A stretch of DNA of 64,000 bases from Acinetobacter sp. Marseille-Q1618 (GCF_902809855.1 NZ_CADDWJ010000001.1:1240001-1304000); one strand, 5' to 3'; positions 39,841 through 50,540 are shown, counted from the stretch's first letter. Notes: a model not told the origin generated them from the sequence alone. Translations and numbers: made by a program.

Positions 39841-40179
39841 TTAAATCACAGCATTTGGGCTAAAGCCAATATAACGGTACAAGCCTTCCACCCCTAAATC
39901 CATTTTATACATTTGATATTCTTTAAAGGCTGCTTGAGAAATTTCATCAAAGATATGAATACCTTGCTCATCATTCGCATGGATTTCGTCAACGCTGCGT
40001 GGCATACTTTGCTCAAAAGCATCTGAAATAAATTCAAAGCCTAAATCCATTGCGATAAACAAAGTATGTTCACACGGTTGGATATATTGTTCTTGTGACC
40101 AATCTAAAACAGTGTGGTGACAATAAGGACATGTTACATTTTGCTCAGTATTGTTAATTTCAATCAGTTGAAAAGCCAT
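39841..40179 (-). CDS. Zinc-ribbon-like protein of unknown function
   Basis: The 112-aa protein has one CPYCHH motif near the N-terminus (about residues 17-22) and a second Cys in QPCEHTLF, which could form a small metal site. The frame extends to 40305, but that overlaps the divergent HD gene, so MAFQLIEINN at 40179 is chosen. No known family is recognised. It lies divergent from the small HD hydrolase. Confidence 0.65.
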   Translation of the reverse strand: MAFQLIEINNTEQNVTCPYCHHTVLDWSQEQYIQPCEHTLFIAMDLGFEFISDAFEQSMPRSVDEIHANDEQGIHIFDEISQAAFKEYQMYKMDLGVEGLYRYIGFSPNAVI

Positions 40180-40282
40180 CTTTTTAAGCACAAAATAAAA
40201 GCTTAGTTTAAACGAGTTCTTAGATTTATCGAATATCTCGTGAGTTGATTTTTTAGATTTTAAAACTTTAAACAAGGATTCT

Positions 40283-40702
40283 ATGTCAACCATTGAAAAA
40301 GCCATCGCCTTAGCTGCTAAAAAACATGCAGGACAACTTGATAAAGCGAATCAGCCTTATATTTTCCATCCGTTGCGCTTGATGTTAAAAGTGAACACAC
40401 CCGAGCAACAAATCGTTGCTGTTTTACATGACATTTTAGAAGATACCGATACCACCATTGTTGATCTTATCTCTTTAGGATTTAGTCAAACGATTGTAGA
40501 TGCAATTGTGTCATTAACTAAAAAATCAGGAGAATCTCGCATCGATGCAGCCCATCGTGCTGTACAAAATCCGATTGCCCGTGTAGTAAAACTCGCTGAT
40601 GTAGCTGACAATATGGATTTAACTCGGATTGTAAATCCAACACAGAAAGACTTACAACGCTTAGAAGAATATCAAAAGGTTCGTGATATATTACTGTCCT
40701 AA
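40283..40702 (+). CDS. Small HD-domain hydrolase, RelA/SpoT hydrolase-like (Mesh1/SAH type)
   Basis: The 139-aa protein is a single HD domain: AAKKHAGQLDKANQPYIFHP (His), AVLHDILEDTD (HD and ED), and ARVVKLADVADNMD (Asp). This spacing matches small alarmone hydrolases that cleave (p)ppGpp, the same order as the N-terminal domain of SpoT but without synthetase. Whether it acts on ppGpp is not shown by the sequence. The upstream gene is divergent. Confidence 0.75.
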   Translation: MSTIEKAIALAAKKHAGQLDKANQPYIFHPLRLMLKVNTPEQQIVAVLHDILEDTDTTIVDLISLGFSQTIVDAIVSLTKKSGESRIDAAHRAVQNPIARVVKLADVADNMDLTRIVNPTQKDLQRLEEYQKVRDILLS

Positions 40703-40853
40703 GTCTTGTAGTCAGTAACGTTTTGTTCAGCGATTTGTGAAATATAATGCTTGAATTTCACAAAAGACCTTATCGCACTGAACATTTTATTGATTGACAA
40801 GAATCAAGCCCATACTTTTAAAATATATAATTTTCGCAATTTTGGAATGCTAA

Positions 40854-41753
40854 ATGCTCACTGATTTAGATGATTTTTACTGTTTTGCATTGGTGGTTGA
40901 ACATGGTGGATTTAGTGCGGCAGAACGTGCAACAGATATTCCAAAATCAAAACTCAGTCGTCGAGTTTATAACTTAGAAGAAAATTTAGGTGTACGTTTA
41001 ATCCAACGCAGTTCTAGACAATTTGCCGTTACTGAAATCGGCATGAATATTTATCGCTATGCGCAAGTCATGATGAACGCAGCACAATCTGCACATGATT
41101 TGGTCGATCATTTGAGTGAACAGCCACGAGGCTTGATTAAAGTAAGTGTTCCTGTTTCGATTGCACAAAATGAAATTGCGCGTATTTTACCGCAATTTTT
41201 AAAAGATTATCCTGAGATTAAAGTTCAACTGCTCGTCAGTAATCGTCGAGTTGACATTGTGAATGAAGGTATTGATCTGGCTTTACGTGTGCGTGACAAC
41301 TTAGACGATGATCCAAATCTTGTATTACGCAAGTTTGAACAAATTCAACAACATCTATTTGCAAGCCAAGCTTATTTAAATGAATTTGGCACTTTAAAAA
41401 AACCTGAGGACTTATCTGAACATCGTATTTTAAGTATGGTAGATGAACACGTTGACCAGCAAATTATCTTGCATGATGAAGAGGGTCATCAAAAGAAAGT
41501 TAAAGTAAATCCTATTCTTATGGGTTCAGATTTGCTGATGCTTGCCAAACTCGCCAGCCAAAATTGTGGTGTGGTGCTTCTGCCTGATTCTGTGGTCGAA
41601 GACTATGTCGCAACTGGACAATTGGTTCGCGTGCTTCCGAACTGGAAAGTTCCTCAAGGTGTTTTCCATGCCGTTTACCCTTCTCGTCGTGGTTTATTAC
41701 CTGCAGTACGGGTCTTTATCGATTATTTGGTTGAACATTTAACAAAAAGGTAG
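40854..41753 (+). CDS. LysR-type transcriptional regulator
   Basis: The 299-aa protein has a helix-turn-helix (DDFYCFALVVEHGGFSAAERA..IPKSKLSRRV) and a CrgA-like effector domain with RVDIVNEGIDLALRV. It lies in tandem with trmA but 93 bases apart. No target is apparent nearby; this subgroup often controls a divergent oxidoreductase or efflux gene, which is missing here. Confidence 0.8.
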   Translation: MLTDLDDFYCFALVVEHGGFSAAERATDIPKSKLSRRVYNLEENLGVRLIQRSSRQFAVTEIGMNIYRYAQVMMNAAQSAHDLVDHLSEQPRGLIKVSVPVSIAQNEIARILPQFLKDYPEIKVQLLVSNRRVDIVNEGIDLALRVRDNLDDDPNLVLRKFEQIQQHLFASQAYLNEFGTLKKPEDLSEHRILSMVDEHVDQQIILHDEEGHQKKVKVNPILMGSDLLMLAKLASQNCGVVLLPDSVVEDYVATGQLVRVLPNWKVPQGVFHAVYPSRRGLLPAVRVFIDYLVEHLTKR

Positions 41754-41846
41754 CTTTTCATAGCGACAAACTCAGTTAATTGCAGCTAATTTGACTAATC
41801 TTTGTTAACATTCTAGCTGCTTTAAACTTGTATCTTTGATATTCAT

Positions 41847-42929
41847 ATGACTTCAACTTATCAGCTTCAGCTCGATGCCAAAATTGAGCGTATTCACAAT
41901 CAATTTAGTAAATTCAATCCACCAGAATTAGAGGTTTTTGCATCACCTGAACAAAACTTCCGTATGCGTGCAGAATTTCGAATTTGGCATACTGAAGATG
42001 ATATGTTCTATGCCATGTTTGAACGTGATGCTGATCAGCAAAAAACTGTGGTACGCATTGATGAATTCCCGATTGCTGATCAAAGTATTAACACGTTAAT
42101 GCCTATTTTATTGGCTGAGTTAAAAAGTCATGACATCCTGTCTAAGCGATTATTTGAGGTACATTTTCTAGCAACCTTAAAAGGTGAAATGCTAGTATCT
42201 TTGATTTATCGGGCACCGCTGAGCGAAGAATGGGAAACCTTAGCCAAACAACTTGCAGAAAAACTGAATATCAAAATTATCGGGCGTAGTCGTGGTCAAA
42301 AAATTGTCTTAAGTGATGAATTTGTGGTTGAAGAACTACAAGTTCTTGAGCGTAAATTTAAATACAAACAAATTGAAAGCAGCTTTACCCAACCCAATGC
42401 TCAAGTCTGTCAAAAAATGTTGCAGTGGGCATGTGATGCAGCAGAAAAGTCTGAAAAAGACTTGCTAGAACTTTACTGTGGAAATGGTAACTTTACACTA
42501 CCGCTTTCTTTACATTTTCGCCGTGTACTTGCAACTGAGCTTGCCAAATCTTCTGTGTATGCAGCGCAATGGAATATTGAGCAAAATCAAATAGACAATA
42601 TCCAAGTTGCACGTTTGTCTGCTGAGGAGTTTACCCAAGCCTATCAAGGTGAGCGTGAATTCCGCCGTTTACAAGAGGCAAATATTGATATCTCAAGTTA
42701 TGATTTTGATACAGTTTTTGTTGACCCACCACGTGCGGGGATCGACATGGACACCTTAAAATTATTACAAGGTTTTCAGCGTATTCTTTATATTTCATGT
42801 AATCCAGACACATTATTTGAAAACTTAGAAGTATTAACTCAAACTCATAAAATTCAAAAACTTGCGTTATTTGATCAATTTCCATATACCCATCATGTAG
42901 AATCTGGCGTACTCTTGGAAAAGATTTAA
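41847..42929 (+). CDS. trmA: tRNA (uracil-54,C5)-methyltransferase TrmA
   Basis: The 360-aa protein has the RNA m5U methyltransferase motifs: [12 protein letters not shown] (SAM), [12 protein letters not shown], and YISCNPDTL with the catalytic Cys. It forms ribothymidine at position 54 in the T loop of tRNA. The N-terminal region lacks a TRAM domain, as in TrmA. An alternative is RlmC/D, but the length and N-terminus fit TrmA. Confidence 0.94.
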   Translation: MTSTYQLQLDAKIERIHNQFSKFNPPELEVFASPEQNFRMRAEFRIWHTEDDMFYAMFERDADQQKTVVRIDEFPIADQSINTLMPILLAELKSHDILSKRLFEVHFLATLKGEMLVSLIYRAPLSEEWETLAKQLAEKLNIKIIGRSRGQKIVLSDEFVVEELQVLERKFKYKQIESSFTQPNAQVCQKMLQWACDAAEKSEKDLLELYCGNGNFTLPLSLHFRRVLATELAKSSVYAAQWNIEQNQIDNIQVARLSAEEFTQAYQGEREFRRLQEANIDISSYDFDTVFVDPPRAGIDMDTLKLLQGFQRILYISCNPDTLFENLEVLTQTHKIQKLALFDQFPYTHHVESGVLLEKI

Positions 42930-43171
42930 ACAATTTATTTCAAACATATTTAGGTTACTGAAAAGTAGCCTATTTTTTGAATAATGAAATTTAGATGGAT
43001 TATCAATTGCTTATTGAAAGAAAAATATAAAGCTGTCATATTTCCGTTAAACTTATACTTTATAATCGTTAAAATTATGGTGATTTTCCGCTGACTAGAC
43101 CTTCGCATAGCTTGTATTTTATTTAAAACACTCTATATTTCAAACTATGTTAGGTTGCATTAGAAGGCTCT

Positions 43172-43399
43172 ATGAGTTTTTGGCAAAAGCTGTTTAATAC
43201 AGATGCACAGCAAAATGAACATAAGAATCAGATTGCTTGCGTGGAAAATGATTGCTCTTGTAAATCCAATGATCAACTTCTCCTTGCTTTATCTAAAGCA
43301 AAAGATGAAGACACAATCCTTGGCATTAAGAAAGTTCTCATATCTCGAGGCTTTAGTCGTAAAGAGCTAAATGAACTTCAGCATTCACCGATTCAATAG
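43172..43399 (+). CDS. Small soluble protein of unknown function
   Basis: The 75-aa protein starts MSFWQKLFNTD and has a Cys-rich patch (ACVENDCSCKS, three Cys) then two short helices. AGAAGG four bases before the ATG is a good ribosome binding site. The CxC plus Cys pattern could bind metal. A terminator follows at 43413. No family is recognised. Confidence 0.7.
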   Translation: MSFWQKLFNTDAQQNEHKNQIACVENDCSCKSNDQLLLALSKAKDEDTILGIKKVLISRGFSRKELNELQHSPIQ

Positions 43400-43412
43400 G
43401 GATCGGTGGTAC

Positions 43413-43440
43413 AAAAAGGCATTCAACTGAATGCCTTTTT
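43413..43440. terminator. Bidirectional terminator
   Basis: AAAAAGGCATTC / GAATGCCTTTTT form a 12-base stem around AACT with runs on both sides, just after the small gene stop. Confidence 0.88.
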
Positions 43441-43484
43441 TAATATCTTTTATTTAAATACTTTGATGAAATATGCAAAACATA

Positions 43485-43517
43485 AAAAAGCCCAATAACA
43501 ACATTGAGCTTTTAAAA
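43485..43517 (-). terminator. Minus-strand terminator after prpC
   Basis: AAAAGCTCAAT and ATTGGGCTTTT (minus strand) pair with one weak pair and are followed by T residues. It lies 24 bases past the prpC stop. Confidence 0.65.
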
Positions 43518-43540
43518 TATTATTTAAATAATATTTCGAA

Positions 43541-44677
43541 TTAAACTGCTGAACGCTCAGTAATCGGTACAACTTTACGCAGTTCAGGACCTGTATAATC
43601 CGCACTTGGACGAATAATACGGTTGTCTGCACGTTGTTCCATCACATGCGCTGCCCAGCCTGTAACACGACTCATGACAAAGATTGGTGTAAACAATTTG
43701 GTTGCAATACCCATGAAGTGATATGCAGATGCATGGAAGAAGTCTGCGTTACAGAACAATTTCTTCTCACGCCACATCACTTCTTCACAGCGTACTGATA
43801 CTGGATAAAGTACCGTATCACCGACATCTTTCGCTAATTTCTCAGACCAGATTTTAATGATGCCATTACGTGGGTCATTGTCTTTGTAGATCGCATGACC
43901 AAAGCCCATGATCTTTTCTTTACGTTCAAGCTTACCCAACATTTCACGTTCAGCTTCTTCTGGCGATGTCCAGTTTTCAATCATTTCCATTGCCGCTTCA
44001 TTTGCACCGCCATGGAGTGGACCACGAAGTGAACCAATTGCACCTGTAATACATGAATGCATGTCTGACAATGTCGATGCACATACACGCGCAGTGAACG
44101 TAGAGGCATTGAACTCATGCTCTGCATAAAGAATTAAGGAAACATTCATCACTTGTTCATGCAACTCATTTGGTTTTTCACCACGAAGAAGATGCAGGAA
44201 TTGTGCACCAATTGAATCATCATCGGTATTTTCTTCGATACGTACGCCATCATGACTGAAACGGTACCAGTAGCAAATAATCGCAGGTAAAGTCGCCAAA
44301 ATACGATCTGCAACATCTTGTTGTTCTGCGAATGATTTTTCTGTTTCAAGGTTACCGAGCATGGATACGCCTGTACGCATCACATCCATTGGGTGTGAGT
44401 CAGCAGGAATACGCTCAAGTACTTCTTTCAAAGCTTGGGGTAATTGGCGTAAAGATTTTAATTTTGCTTTATATGCAGCAAGTTGTTCAGTGGTTGGCAA
44501 TTCACCGAAGAAGATCAAATAAGCCACTTCTTCAAATTGGCAATTTTCTGCCAAGTCTTGTACATCATAACCACGATAGGTTAAGCCTGCACCGCTTTTA
44601 CCTACGGTTGATAATGCAGTTTTCCCTGCAACTTGTCCACGCAATCCTGCGCCAGTCAGTACTTTACCTTCAGCCAT
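43541..44677 (-). CDS. prpC: 2-methylcitrate synthase
   Basis: The 378-aa protein has citrate synthase motifs: GSLRGPLHGGANE (active-site His), MGFGHAIYKDNDPR (His), and the C-terminal RADNRIIRPSADYTG. It condenses propionyl-CoA with oxaloacetate to 2-methylcitrate. It follows prpB by two bases. The genes for the next step (acnD/prpF or prpD) are not downstream here. Confidence 0.95.
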   Translation of the reverse strand: MAEGKVLTGAGLRGQVAGKTALSTVGKSGAGLTYRGYDVQDLAENCQFEEVAYLIFFGELPTTEQLAAYKAKLKSLRQLPQALKEVLERIPADSHPMDVMRTGVSMLGNLETEKSFAEQQDVADRILATLPAIICYWYRFSHDGVRIEENTDDDSIGAQFLHLLRGEKPNELHEQVMNVSLILYAEHEFNASTFTARVCASTLSDMHSCITGAIGSLRGPLHGGANEAAMEMIENWTSPEEAEREMLGKLERKEKIMGFGHAIYKDNDPRNGIIKIWSEKLAKDVGDTVLYPVSVRCEEVMWREKKLFCNADFFHASAYHFMGIATKLFTPIFVMSRVTGWAAHVMEQRADNRIIRPSADYTGPELRKVVPITERSAV

Positions 44678-44679
44678 TT

Positions 44680-45564
44680 TTATTTTCCTTCAGTGAATAG
44701 TTTGTCTAATGTATTTTCAAAAGTATGATAATCAAGGAATTCGTAGAGTTCTTTGCGTTGTTGCATCGTGTCAAGTACATTCACTTGTGTGCCATTTTCA
44801 CGAATTGAACGGAACACTTCCAGTGCCGCTTTTTGCATCGCACGTGTTGCTGACAATGGATAGAGCACCATTGAAATACCTTGCTCACCCAACTCTTGCG
44901 TTGTGTAATATGGGGTATCACCAAATTCAGTGATATTTGCCAACACTGGCACACCCACTGCATCGCAAACAGTTTTATACATAGTAATGTCTGTCATGGC
45001 TTCAGCGAAAATAGCATCAGCACCTGCTTCAACACAGGCACAAGCACGGTCGATCACGGCTTGCAAGCCTTCTTTTTGTAGTGCGTCAGTACGCGCCATC
45101 ACTACAAAATTTGAATCGGTTTTGGCATCTACTGCGGCTTTAATCCGATCCACCATTTCTTGTTGCGACACGATTTCTTTGTTTGGACGGTGTCCACAAC
45201 GTTTTTGTGCCACTTGGTCTTCGATATGCACTGCGGCTGCACCTGCGGCAATCATTTGTTTGATGGTACGCGCAATGTTAAATGCACCGCCCCAACCTGT
45301 ATCAATGTCTACCAGTAACGGTGTATCTACACGTTCTGTAATACGACGCACATCTTCTAAAACGTTATCTAAGCTGGTCATACCCAAGTCAGGTAAACCA
45401 TAAGAGTAGTTTGCAACACCTGCACCCGAAAGATAAATCGCTTTATAACCGACTTGTTTCGCCATCATCGCTGCATAAGCGTTGACTGTACCGATGATTT
45501 GTAATGGTTTTTCCACTTCCAGTGCTTGTCTAAATCTTAAGCCTGCAGACGTTTCTTGTGTCAT
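44680..45564 (-). CDS. prpB: 2-methylisocitrate lyase
   Basis: The 294-aa TIM-barrel protein of the isocitrate lyase superfamily has the KRCGH active-site loop (QKRCGHRPN) and DIDTGWGG metal-binding region. It splits 2-methylisocitrate to pyruvate and succinate. A GTG at 45576 is in frame, but ATG at 45564 behind GGAAAGGA is chosen. It leads the prpBC pair and faces a TetR gene. Confidence 0.95.
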   Translation of the reverse strand: MTQETSAGLRFRQALEVEKPLQIIGTVNAYAAMMAKQVGYKAIYLSGAGVANYSYGLPDLGMTSLDNVLEDVRRITERVDTPLLVDIDTGWGGAFNIARTIKQMIAAGAAAVHIEDQVAQKRCGHRPNKEIVSQQEMVDRIKAAVDAKTDSNFVVMARTDALQKEGLQAVIDRACACVEAGADAIFAEAMTDITMYKTVCDAVGVPVLANITEFGDTPYYTTQELGEQGISMVLYPLSATRAMQKAALEVFRSIRENGTQVNVLDTMQQRKELYEFLDYHTFENTLDKLFTEGK

Positions 45565-45805
45565 ATTCCTTTCCACAGTGGTCTATATATTTATCGAGAT
45601 TTGAGTATAGCCATAAAAAGTGTCTTCGCCATGACTTTTTAGGCTAAAAGCTCTAAAACTTTAGTCAAATAAAAACTGAATTAACATTCATTATTTTAAT
45701 TATAGTATTTCTTTTCAAAATAATACATTCATTTATCAACAGAAATTTCTTGACTTCTTTGTTATAATCCTTACAAAGGCTAGGTATTTTTGAATTATTG
45801 GTTTT

Positions 45806-46462
45806 ATGCAAAAAAAAATCGCAGAAATTGAAACAGTAAGTTGCGGCGAGCAACCGCAAACGCGTCGTGGGCAAGAACGGCGTTTAGCACTGTTACTGAG
45901 TGCGAATGAATTATTTTTAGAACATGGTTATGATGCGGTGTCTTTAGATGATATTGTAAATCATGCAGGCGGCTCAAAAGCCTCTATTTATAAATACTTT
46001 GGCAATAAAGAAGGCTTATTTACGGCTATTTTTGATTATCGTCGCAGTTTATTTTTTAAAGATATTTGTTCTTGCTATAATCCTGAAAAAGACCATTTGC
46101 GTCATTATCTAAATCAAACCTTAACTAACTTTTATTTCCATCTCAAAGCCCCAGAGAATATTTCTTTTATTCGTTTAATTATTGAACAAACTCAAAAAAA
46201 TCCTGAATTGGCTTTATATATTCATGAGAAAGGCGCTCATTTTATTCAAATTACCATCGCAAAAGCGTTAGAGTGTGCGCACCAACAAGGTTTATTAGAC
46301 TGCCCTAATCCGCTTAGCTCTGCCATGATGTATTTCGGTATTTTAAGAGATTATGAATGGCGCATTATTATGGGGCTGGAAATCGCCCAACCTGAACAAG
46401 AAGTAATCAAACACATTGAATATTGTGTAGATCACTTTCTAAAAGGTCATCAAAAAGTCTAG
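45806..46462 (+). CDS. TetR/AcrR family regulator
   Basis: The 218-aa protein has a TetR helix-turn-helix (ALLLSANELFLEHGYDAVSLDDIVNHAGGSKASIYKYFGNKEGLF, core in parts). The C-terminal ligand domain resembles AefR-like TetR_C. It lies divergent from prpB across 241 bases. In other Acinetobacter a GntR gene is expected at prpB, so this TetR may be the local regulator or an unrelated neighbour. Ligand unknown. Confidence 0.82.
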   Translation: MQKKIAEIETVSCGEQPQTRRGQERRLALLLSANELFLEHGYDAVSLDDIVNHAGGSKASIYKYFGNKEGLFTAIFDYRRSLFFKDICSCYNPEKDHLRHYLNQTLTNFYFHLKAPENISFIRLIIEQTQKNPELALYIHEKGAHFIQITIAKALECAHQQGLLDCPNPLSSAMMYFGILRDYEWRIIMGLEIAQPEQEVIKHIEYCVDHFLKGHQKV

Positions 46463-46523
46463 TTTTTTTGCATTTGAACATTGTTATAGTATATTAGAAG
46501 ATTCTTTTTCGTTTTTTTAATCA

Positions 46524-46543
46524 ACCAACAATGAATTGTTGGT
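46524..46543. promoter_or_regulatory. Perfect inverted repeat upstream of argF
   Basis: ACCAACAA-TGAA-TTGTTGGT lies 45 bases before the argF ATG. There is no T run on either strand, so an operator or leader hairpin is more likely than a terminator. It does not match the ArgR box I know. Confidence 0.4.
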
Positions 46544-46588
46544 CAATCGCTATTTGTGTTTTGGCTAAGCAATTATTGTGGAGTAACC

Positions 46589-47509
46589 ATGACTCTACGA
46601 CATTTTCTAACATTACGTGACCTATCCACTGCTGAATTGAATCGCATTATTGACCGTGCGCAGGAATTGAAGCGAAAACAGCATAACAATGAAACTTTCC
46701 AACCTTTTGTTGGCAAGGTCATGGGCATGATTTTTGAAAAGTCGAGTACCCGTACTCGTGTTTCTTTTGAAGCAGGTATGAGCCAGTTTGGTGGTAGTGC
46801 AATTTTCTTATCTTCTCGTGACACACAATTAGGTCGTGGCGAGCCGATTGAAGATTCTGCACGTGTGATTTCAAGTATGTTAGATATCGTGATGATTCGT
46901 ACTTTTGGTCATGATATTGTTGAACGTTTTGCTGAATATTCTAAAGTGCCTGTGATCAACGCATTGACAGATGATCATCATCCTTGCCAACTTTTAGCGG
47001 ATATACAAACTTTTGTTGAACATCGTGGTTCTATCGAAGGTAAAACGGTTGCTTGGATTGGTGATGGCAACAATATGTGTAATTCCTATATTGAAGCTGC
47101 GCATATGTGGGGCTTTAAATTAAAAATTGCCTCTCCTAAAGGTTATGAACCAAAACCAGAATTTCTATCTGAATTTGGACACTGTGTTGATTTAGTTGAT
47201 TCTGCTGAAGATGCTGCGGTGAATGCTGACCTGATCGTAACTGATGTTTGGGCAAGTATGGGGCAAGAAGAAGAGCAAAAAATCCGTGAAAAAGCCTTTG
47301 CTGATTATCAAGTGAATGAAAAATTAATGGATTTGGCACATCCTGATTGTTTATTTATGCATTGCTTACCTGCCCATCGTGGTGAGGAAATTTCTGAAAA
47401 TATGCTTGACCATAAAAACGCTGTGGTTTGGGATGAAGCAGAAAACCGTTTACATGCGCAAAAAGCTTTGGTTGAATTTTTACTCAATGAAAATTTAAAG
47501 AAAGCATAA
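46589..47509 (+). CDS. argF: Ornithine carbamoyltransferase
   Basis: The 306-aa protein has [10 protein letters not shown] (carbamoyl phosphate site), [22 protein letters not shown] and [10 protein letters not shown], all ornithine transcarbamylase signatures. It makes citrulline in arginine synthesis. The frame extends to 46556, but GGAG lies just before ATG 46589. A terminator follows at 47525. Confidence 0.96.
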   Translation: MTLRHFLTLRDLSTAELNRIIDRAQELKRKQHNNETFQPFVGKVMGMIFEKSSTRTRVSFEAGMSQFGGSAIFLSSRDTQLGRGEPIEDSARVISSMLDIVMIRTFGHDIVERFAEYSKVPVINALTDDHHPCQLLADIQTFVEHRGSIEGKTVAWIGDGNNMCNSYIEAAHMWGFKLKIASPKGYEPKPEFLSEFGHCVDLVDSAEDAAVNADLIVTDVWASMGQEEEQKIREKAFADYQVNEKLMDLAHPDCLFMHCLPAHRGEEISENMLDHKNAVVWDEAENRLHAQKALVEFLLNENLKKA

Positions 47510-47524
47510 ATATTTGAAATATTC

Positions 47525-47554
47525 AAAAAGGCTTTGTAGATCAAAGCCTTTTTT
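47525..47554 (+). terminator. Terminator after argF
   Basis: AAAAAGGCTTT / AAAGCCTTTTTT pair around a short loop, with a T run, 16 bases past the argF stop. Confidence 0.85.
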
Positions 47555-47682
47555 ATTTTTAATACTGCCCATACTCAATTAAATTGTCTATTTAACATAG
47601 CATAAGACATAATTCGCCAATTTCTCAAAAATATGCTGTAGGCATCGTTCAGTTTATAATGCTGATACATGATAAAGCATGT

Positions 47683-47715
47683 AAAAAACCGAGCTAAGAG
47701 CTTAACTCGGTTTTA
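47683..47715 (-). terminator. Minus-strand terminator after dctA
   Basis: AAACCGAG and CTCGGTTT pair, extended by TAAG/CTTA in the loop. The A run on the left gives a T run on the minus strand, 40 bases past the dctA stop. Confidence 0.8.
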
Positions 47716-47754
47716 AATAAAACGAACATTCATACATTCTCGAAAGAAATAATG

Positions 47755-49101
47755 TTAAACCGTTTTTTGCGTACTTGCTTCCAACATTTTTTTGTCTAAT
47801 TCTTCTGGGTGATTTAAAGCATGATGTAATTTATTTTCATCCAAATGCCCTACCCATTTTGCAACTACAATCGTTGCCAAAGAGTTGCCCACAAGGTTGG
47901 TTAAAGCACGTGCTTCAGACATAAACCGGTCAATACCTAGAATTAATGCCAAACCTGCAACAGGAATATGCCCGACTGCCGACAATGTTGCCGCCATAAC
48001 AATGAAACCTGAACCCGTTACGCCGGCTGCACCTTTAGATGAAATTAATAACACTACCAATAAAGTAATTTGGTGTGATACATCTAACTGTGTATTGGTC
48101 GCTTGTGCGATGAAAATTGCCGCCATGGTCAAATAAATCGAAGTACCATCTAAGTTAAATGAATAACCTGTAGGAATCACCAAACCAACTACTGACTTTT
48201 CACAACCTGCGATTTCAAGCTTTTTCAACATTCTCGGTAATACAGACTCAGAAGAAGAAGTACCGAGGACAATCAACAACTCTTCACGAATCATACGAAT
48301 AATTTTTAAAATGCTAAAACCACAAATACGACTGATGGTACCTAACACAATAAAAATAAATAATAAACACGTGATATAGAAACAAATAATCAATTGTGCA
48401 AGTTGCGCTAAACTGCCAATACCATATTTACCAATCGTAAATGCCATCGCACCAAATGCACCGATTGGCGCAAGTTTCATGATCATATTTACAATATTAA
48501 AGAAAACTTGTGCAACTTGATCAATCAACTTCAAGACAGGTTTTCCAACATCACCCAATTTGTGCAATGCAAAACCAAATAAAATCGCAAACAGTAAAAC
48601 TTGTAAAATTTCACCTTCGGCAAAAGCACCGATGACTGTATTTGGGATAATATTCATCAAAAAGTCGATGGTCGACTGTGATGCCCCAGACTCAACATAT
48701 TTAGAAATACCAGAGGTATCAAGCGATGCAGGATCAATATTCATTCCTACACCAGGTTTTGCAATATTGATGACCAATAAACCAATCAATAACGCAATGG
48801 TGGATACAATTTCAAAATAAAGTAAAGCAATACCACCTGTCTTACCGACAGATTTCATACTTTCCATACCTGCAATCCCACTGACCACAGTACAGAAAAT
48901 AACAGGTGCAATAATCATCTTAATCAGACGAATAAATGCGTCACCTAGTGGTTTTAATTGTTCCCCAATACCAGGAATGTGCTTTTCAACACCATTGACC
49001 AATTGCGTAGTACTTGGGAAAAAATGTCCCACCAACACACCTGCAATAATGGCAACAATCACTTGAAAATAAAGTGATTTATACAGAGGTTTCTTAGCCA
49101 T
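47755..49101 (-). CDS. dctA: C4-dicarboxylate transporter DctA (dicarboxylate/amino acid:cation symporter family)
   Basis: The 448-aa protein has about eight membrane segments and two re-entrant loops of the DAACS family. [14 protein letters not shown] (Ser-rich motif), [18 protein letters not shown] and [12 protein letters not shown] are present. It takes up succinate, fumarate and malate with Na+ or H+. The SSSES motif fits DctA better than GltP. It stands alone with its own terminator. Confidence 0.92.
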   Translation of the reverse strand: MAKKPLYKSLYFQVIVAIIAGVLVGHFFPSTTQLVNGVEKHIPGIGEQLKPLGDAFIRLIKMIIAPVIFCTVVSGIAGMESMKSVGKTGGIALLYFEIVSTIALLIGLLVINIAKPGVGMNIDPASLDTSGISKYVESGASQSTIDFLMNIIPNTVIGAFAEGEILQVLLFAILFGFALHKLGDVGKPVLKLIDQVAQVFFNIVNMIMKLAPIGAFGAMAFTIGKYGIGSLAQLAQLIICFYITCLLFIFIVLGTISRICGFSILKIIRMIREELLIVLGTSSSESVLPRMLKKLEIAGCEKSVVGLVIPTGYSFNLDGTSIYLTMAAIFIAQATNTQLDVSHQITLLVVLLISSKGAAGVTGSGFIVMAATLSAVGHIPVAGLALILGIDRFMSEARALTNLVGNSLATIVVAKWVGHLDENKLHHALNHPEELDKKMLEASTQKTV

Positions 49102-49524
49102 AATGATAACTTCTTTCGATATTTCCGATTACAGAAATATTTTATTTGTTGTGCCTCTTTTTACAGAAACACAGCCGAAAAATTCTCATACCACAGCAAA
49201 ACACTAATTTTTAAATATAAAAATCCCCCAGAAAATGGCATTTTCCAGAAAAATTATTTCATTAAAAATTTTTATTGGTCTTGATTAAGACTTAAAAGCG
49301 ATGAGAGATACACTTTTAAATCCCATGAGAATAGGAGATAAATAAATTAAACATGCTCATTCTAGTCAAAAAATTGCTCTGGGACTTGCCCAAAATGTAA
49401 TTTCTGTTTAATTATTCTACAAAATCGCATTAGACCTTAGTCTTATACCAATATCTTTACAGCCTTTCTTGGATTTTTATGTCATAGTCTCATAAAGTAA
49501 TTTTAATATTTCTTTTAGCCACTT
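49102..49524. other. Divergent control region of dctA and ybiB-like gene
   Basis: The 423-base gap holds GAAAATG-G-CATTTTC (49231-49245), an inverted repeat on the dctA side. The rest is AT-rich with no clear operator or gene. Confidence 0.45.
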
Positions 49525-50520
49525 ATGATCACAAAACGCAATCAATATCAGGACTTTGAACACCCTTTTGCTCAATATATTCGTATTATAGGCAAAGGCA
49601 AAAATGGCGCACGCTCACTAACTTTTAATGAAGCCTACAATGCTTTTAGCATGATTTTAAAAAACGAAGTTTTAGATGTACAACTCGGTGCATTTTTAAT
49701 GTTGCTGCGTGTGAAAGAAGAGTCAGTAGATGAATTAGTAGGCTTTGTCCAAGCGACCAAAGACCAATTGAACTTTAAACCTTTATACGTTGATTTGGAC
49801 TGGTCATCTTATGCCGGTAAACGTAAACATTTTCCTTGGTTTTTATTGTCTGCTTTAACTTTGGCGCATCATGGCTATAAAGTTGTCATGCATGGTGCTG
49901 CTGGACATACCATCAATCGTGTCTATACAGAACAAGTTTTACAATACTTAGGCTATTCGATTTGCCAAAATGAAAATGATGTCGCTGAACAGTTAGAAAA
50001 ACATAATTTTGCCTATTTACCATTACATGTGATTTCGCCAATTTTAAGTGATTTAATTGGTTTAAGAAATATTATGGGTTTACGCTCTCCAATCCATACT
50101 TTGGCACGCTTAATCAATCCTTTTAATGCCAAAGCAACCATGCAAGCAATTTTTCATCCTGCTTATCGTAGTTCACACCAACAGGCTGCATTTAAACTTG
50201 GTTATCAAAATAGTGCAGTGATCAAAGGTGAAGGTGGTGAATTTGAACGCAATCCTGATGCCAAGACCTTAATTTGTGGGATTAAAAATGGTGAATTGTA
50301 TGAGCATGAATTACCAAAACTCACCGATAACCGTAGTCCTGCTGAAGAAGAATTGGATTTAGAAATTTTTAAAGCCGTGTGGTTAGGTCAGCGAAACCAT
50401 GAATATGGTGAAATGGCTGTGATCGAAACTATGGGAATTGCACTTTATACTATGGGGGGAGTCAGTGATTTTACAGAAGCCATGTGCAAAGCCCAAGAAT
50501 TATGGAAGAGTCGTTTTTAA
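49525..50520 (+). CDS. ybiB: YbiB/TrpD2-like glycosyltransferase-fold protein
   Basis: The 331-aa protein resembles anthranilate phosphoribosyltransferase in fold: LTFNEAYNAFSMILKNEVLDVQLGAFLMLLRVKEES and VVMHGAAGH..NR (partial phosphoribosyl site). The family, TrpD2 or YbiB, binds nucleic acid rather than anthranilate, and in E. coli it is damage-induced. The usual GTGGD motif of TrpD is missing, consistent with TrpD2. It is convergent with yeaC. Confidence 0.85.
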   Translation: MITKRNQYQDFEHPFAQYIRIIGKGKNGARSLTFNEAYNAFSMILKNEVLDVQLGAFLMLLRVKEESVDELVGFVQATKDQLNFKPLYVDLDWSSYAGKRKHFPWFLLSALTLAHHGYKVVMHGAAGHTINRVYTEQVLQYLGYSICQNENDVAEQLEKHNFAYLPLHVISPILSDLIGLRNIMGLRSPIHTLARLINPFNAKATMQAIFHPAYRSSHQQAAFKLGYQNSAVIKGEGGEFERNPDAKTLICGIKNGELYEHELPKLTDNRSPAEEELDLEIFKAVWLGQRNHEYGEMAVIETMGIALYTMGGVSDFTEAMCKAQELWKSRF

Positions 50521-50540
50521 GCAGTAATTTAACTTAAATA

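Noticed and set aside
45665-45874. Minus-strand open frame over the TetR start
   Set aside because: Overlaps the TetR coding region on the other strand and has no coding signature.
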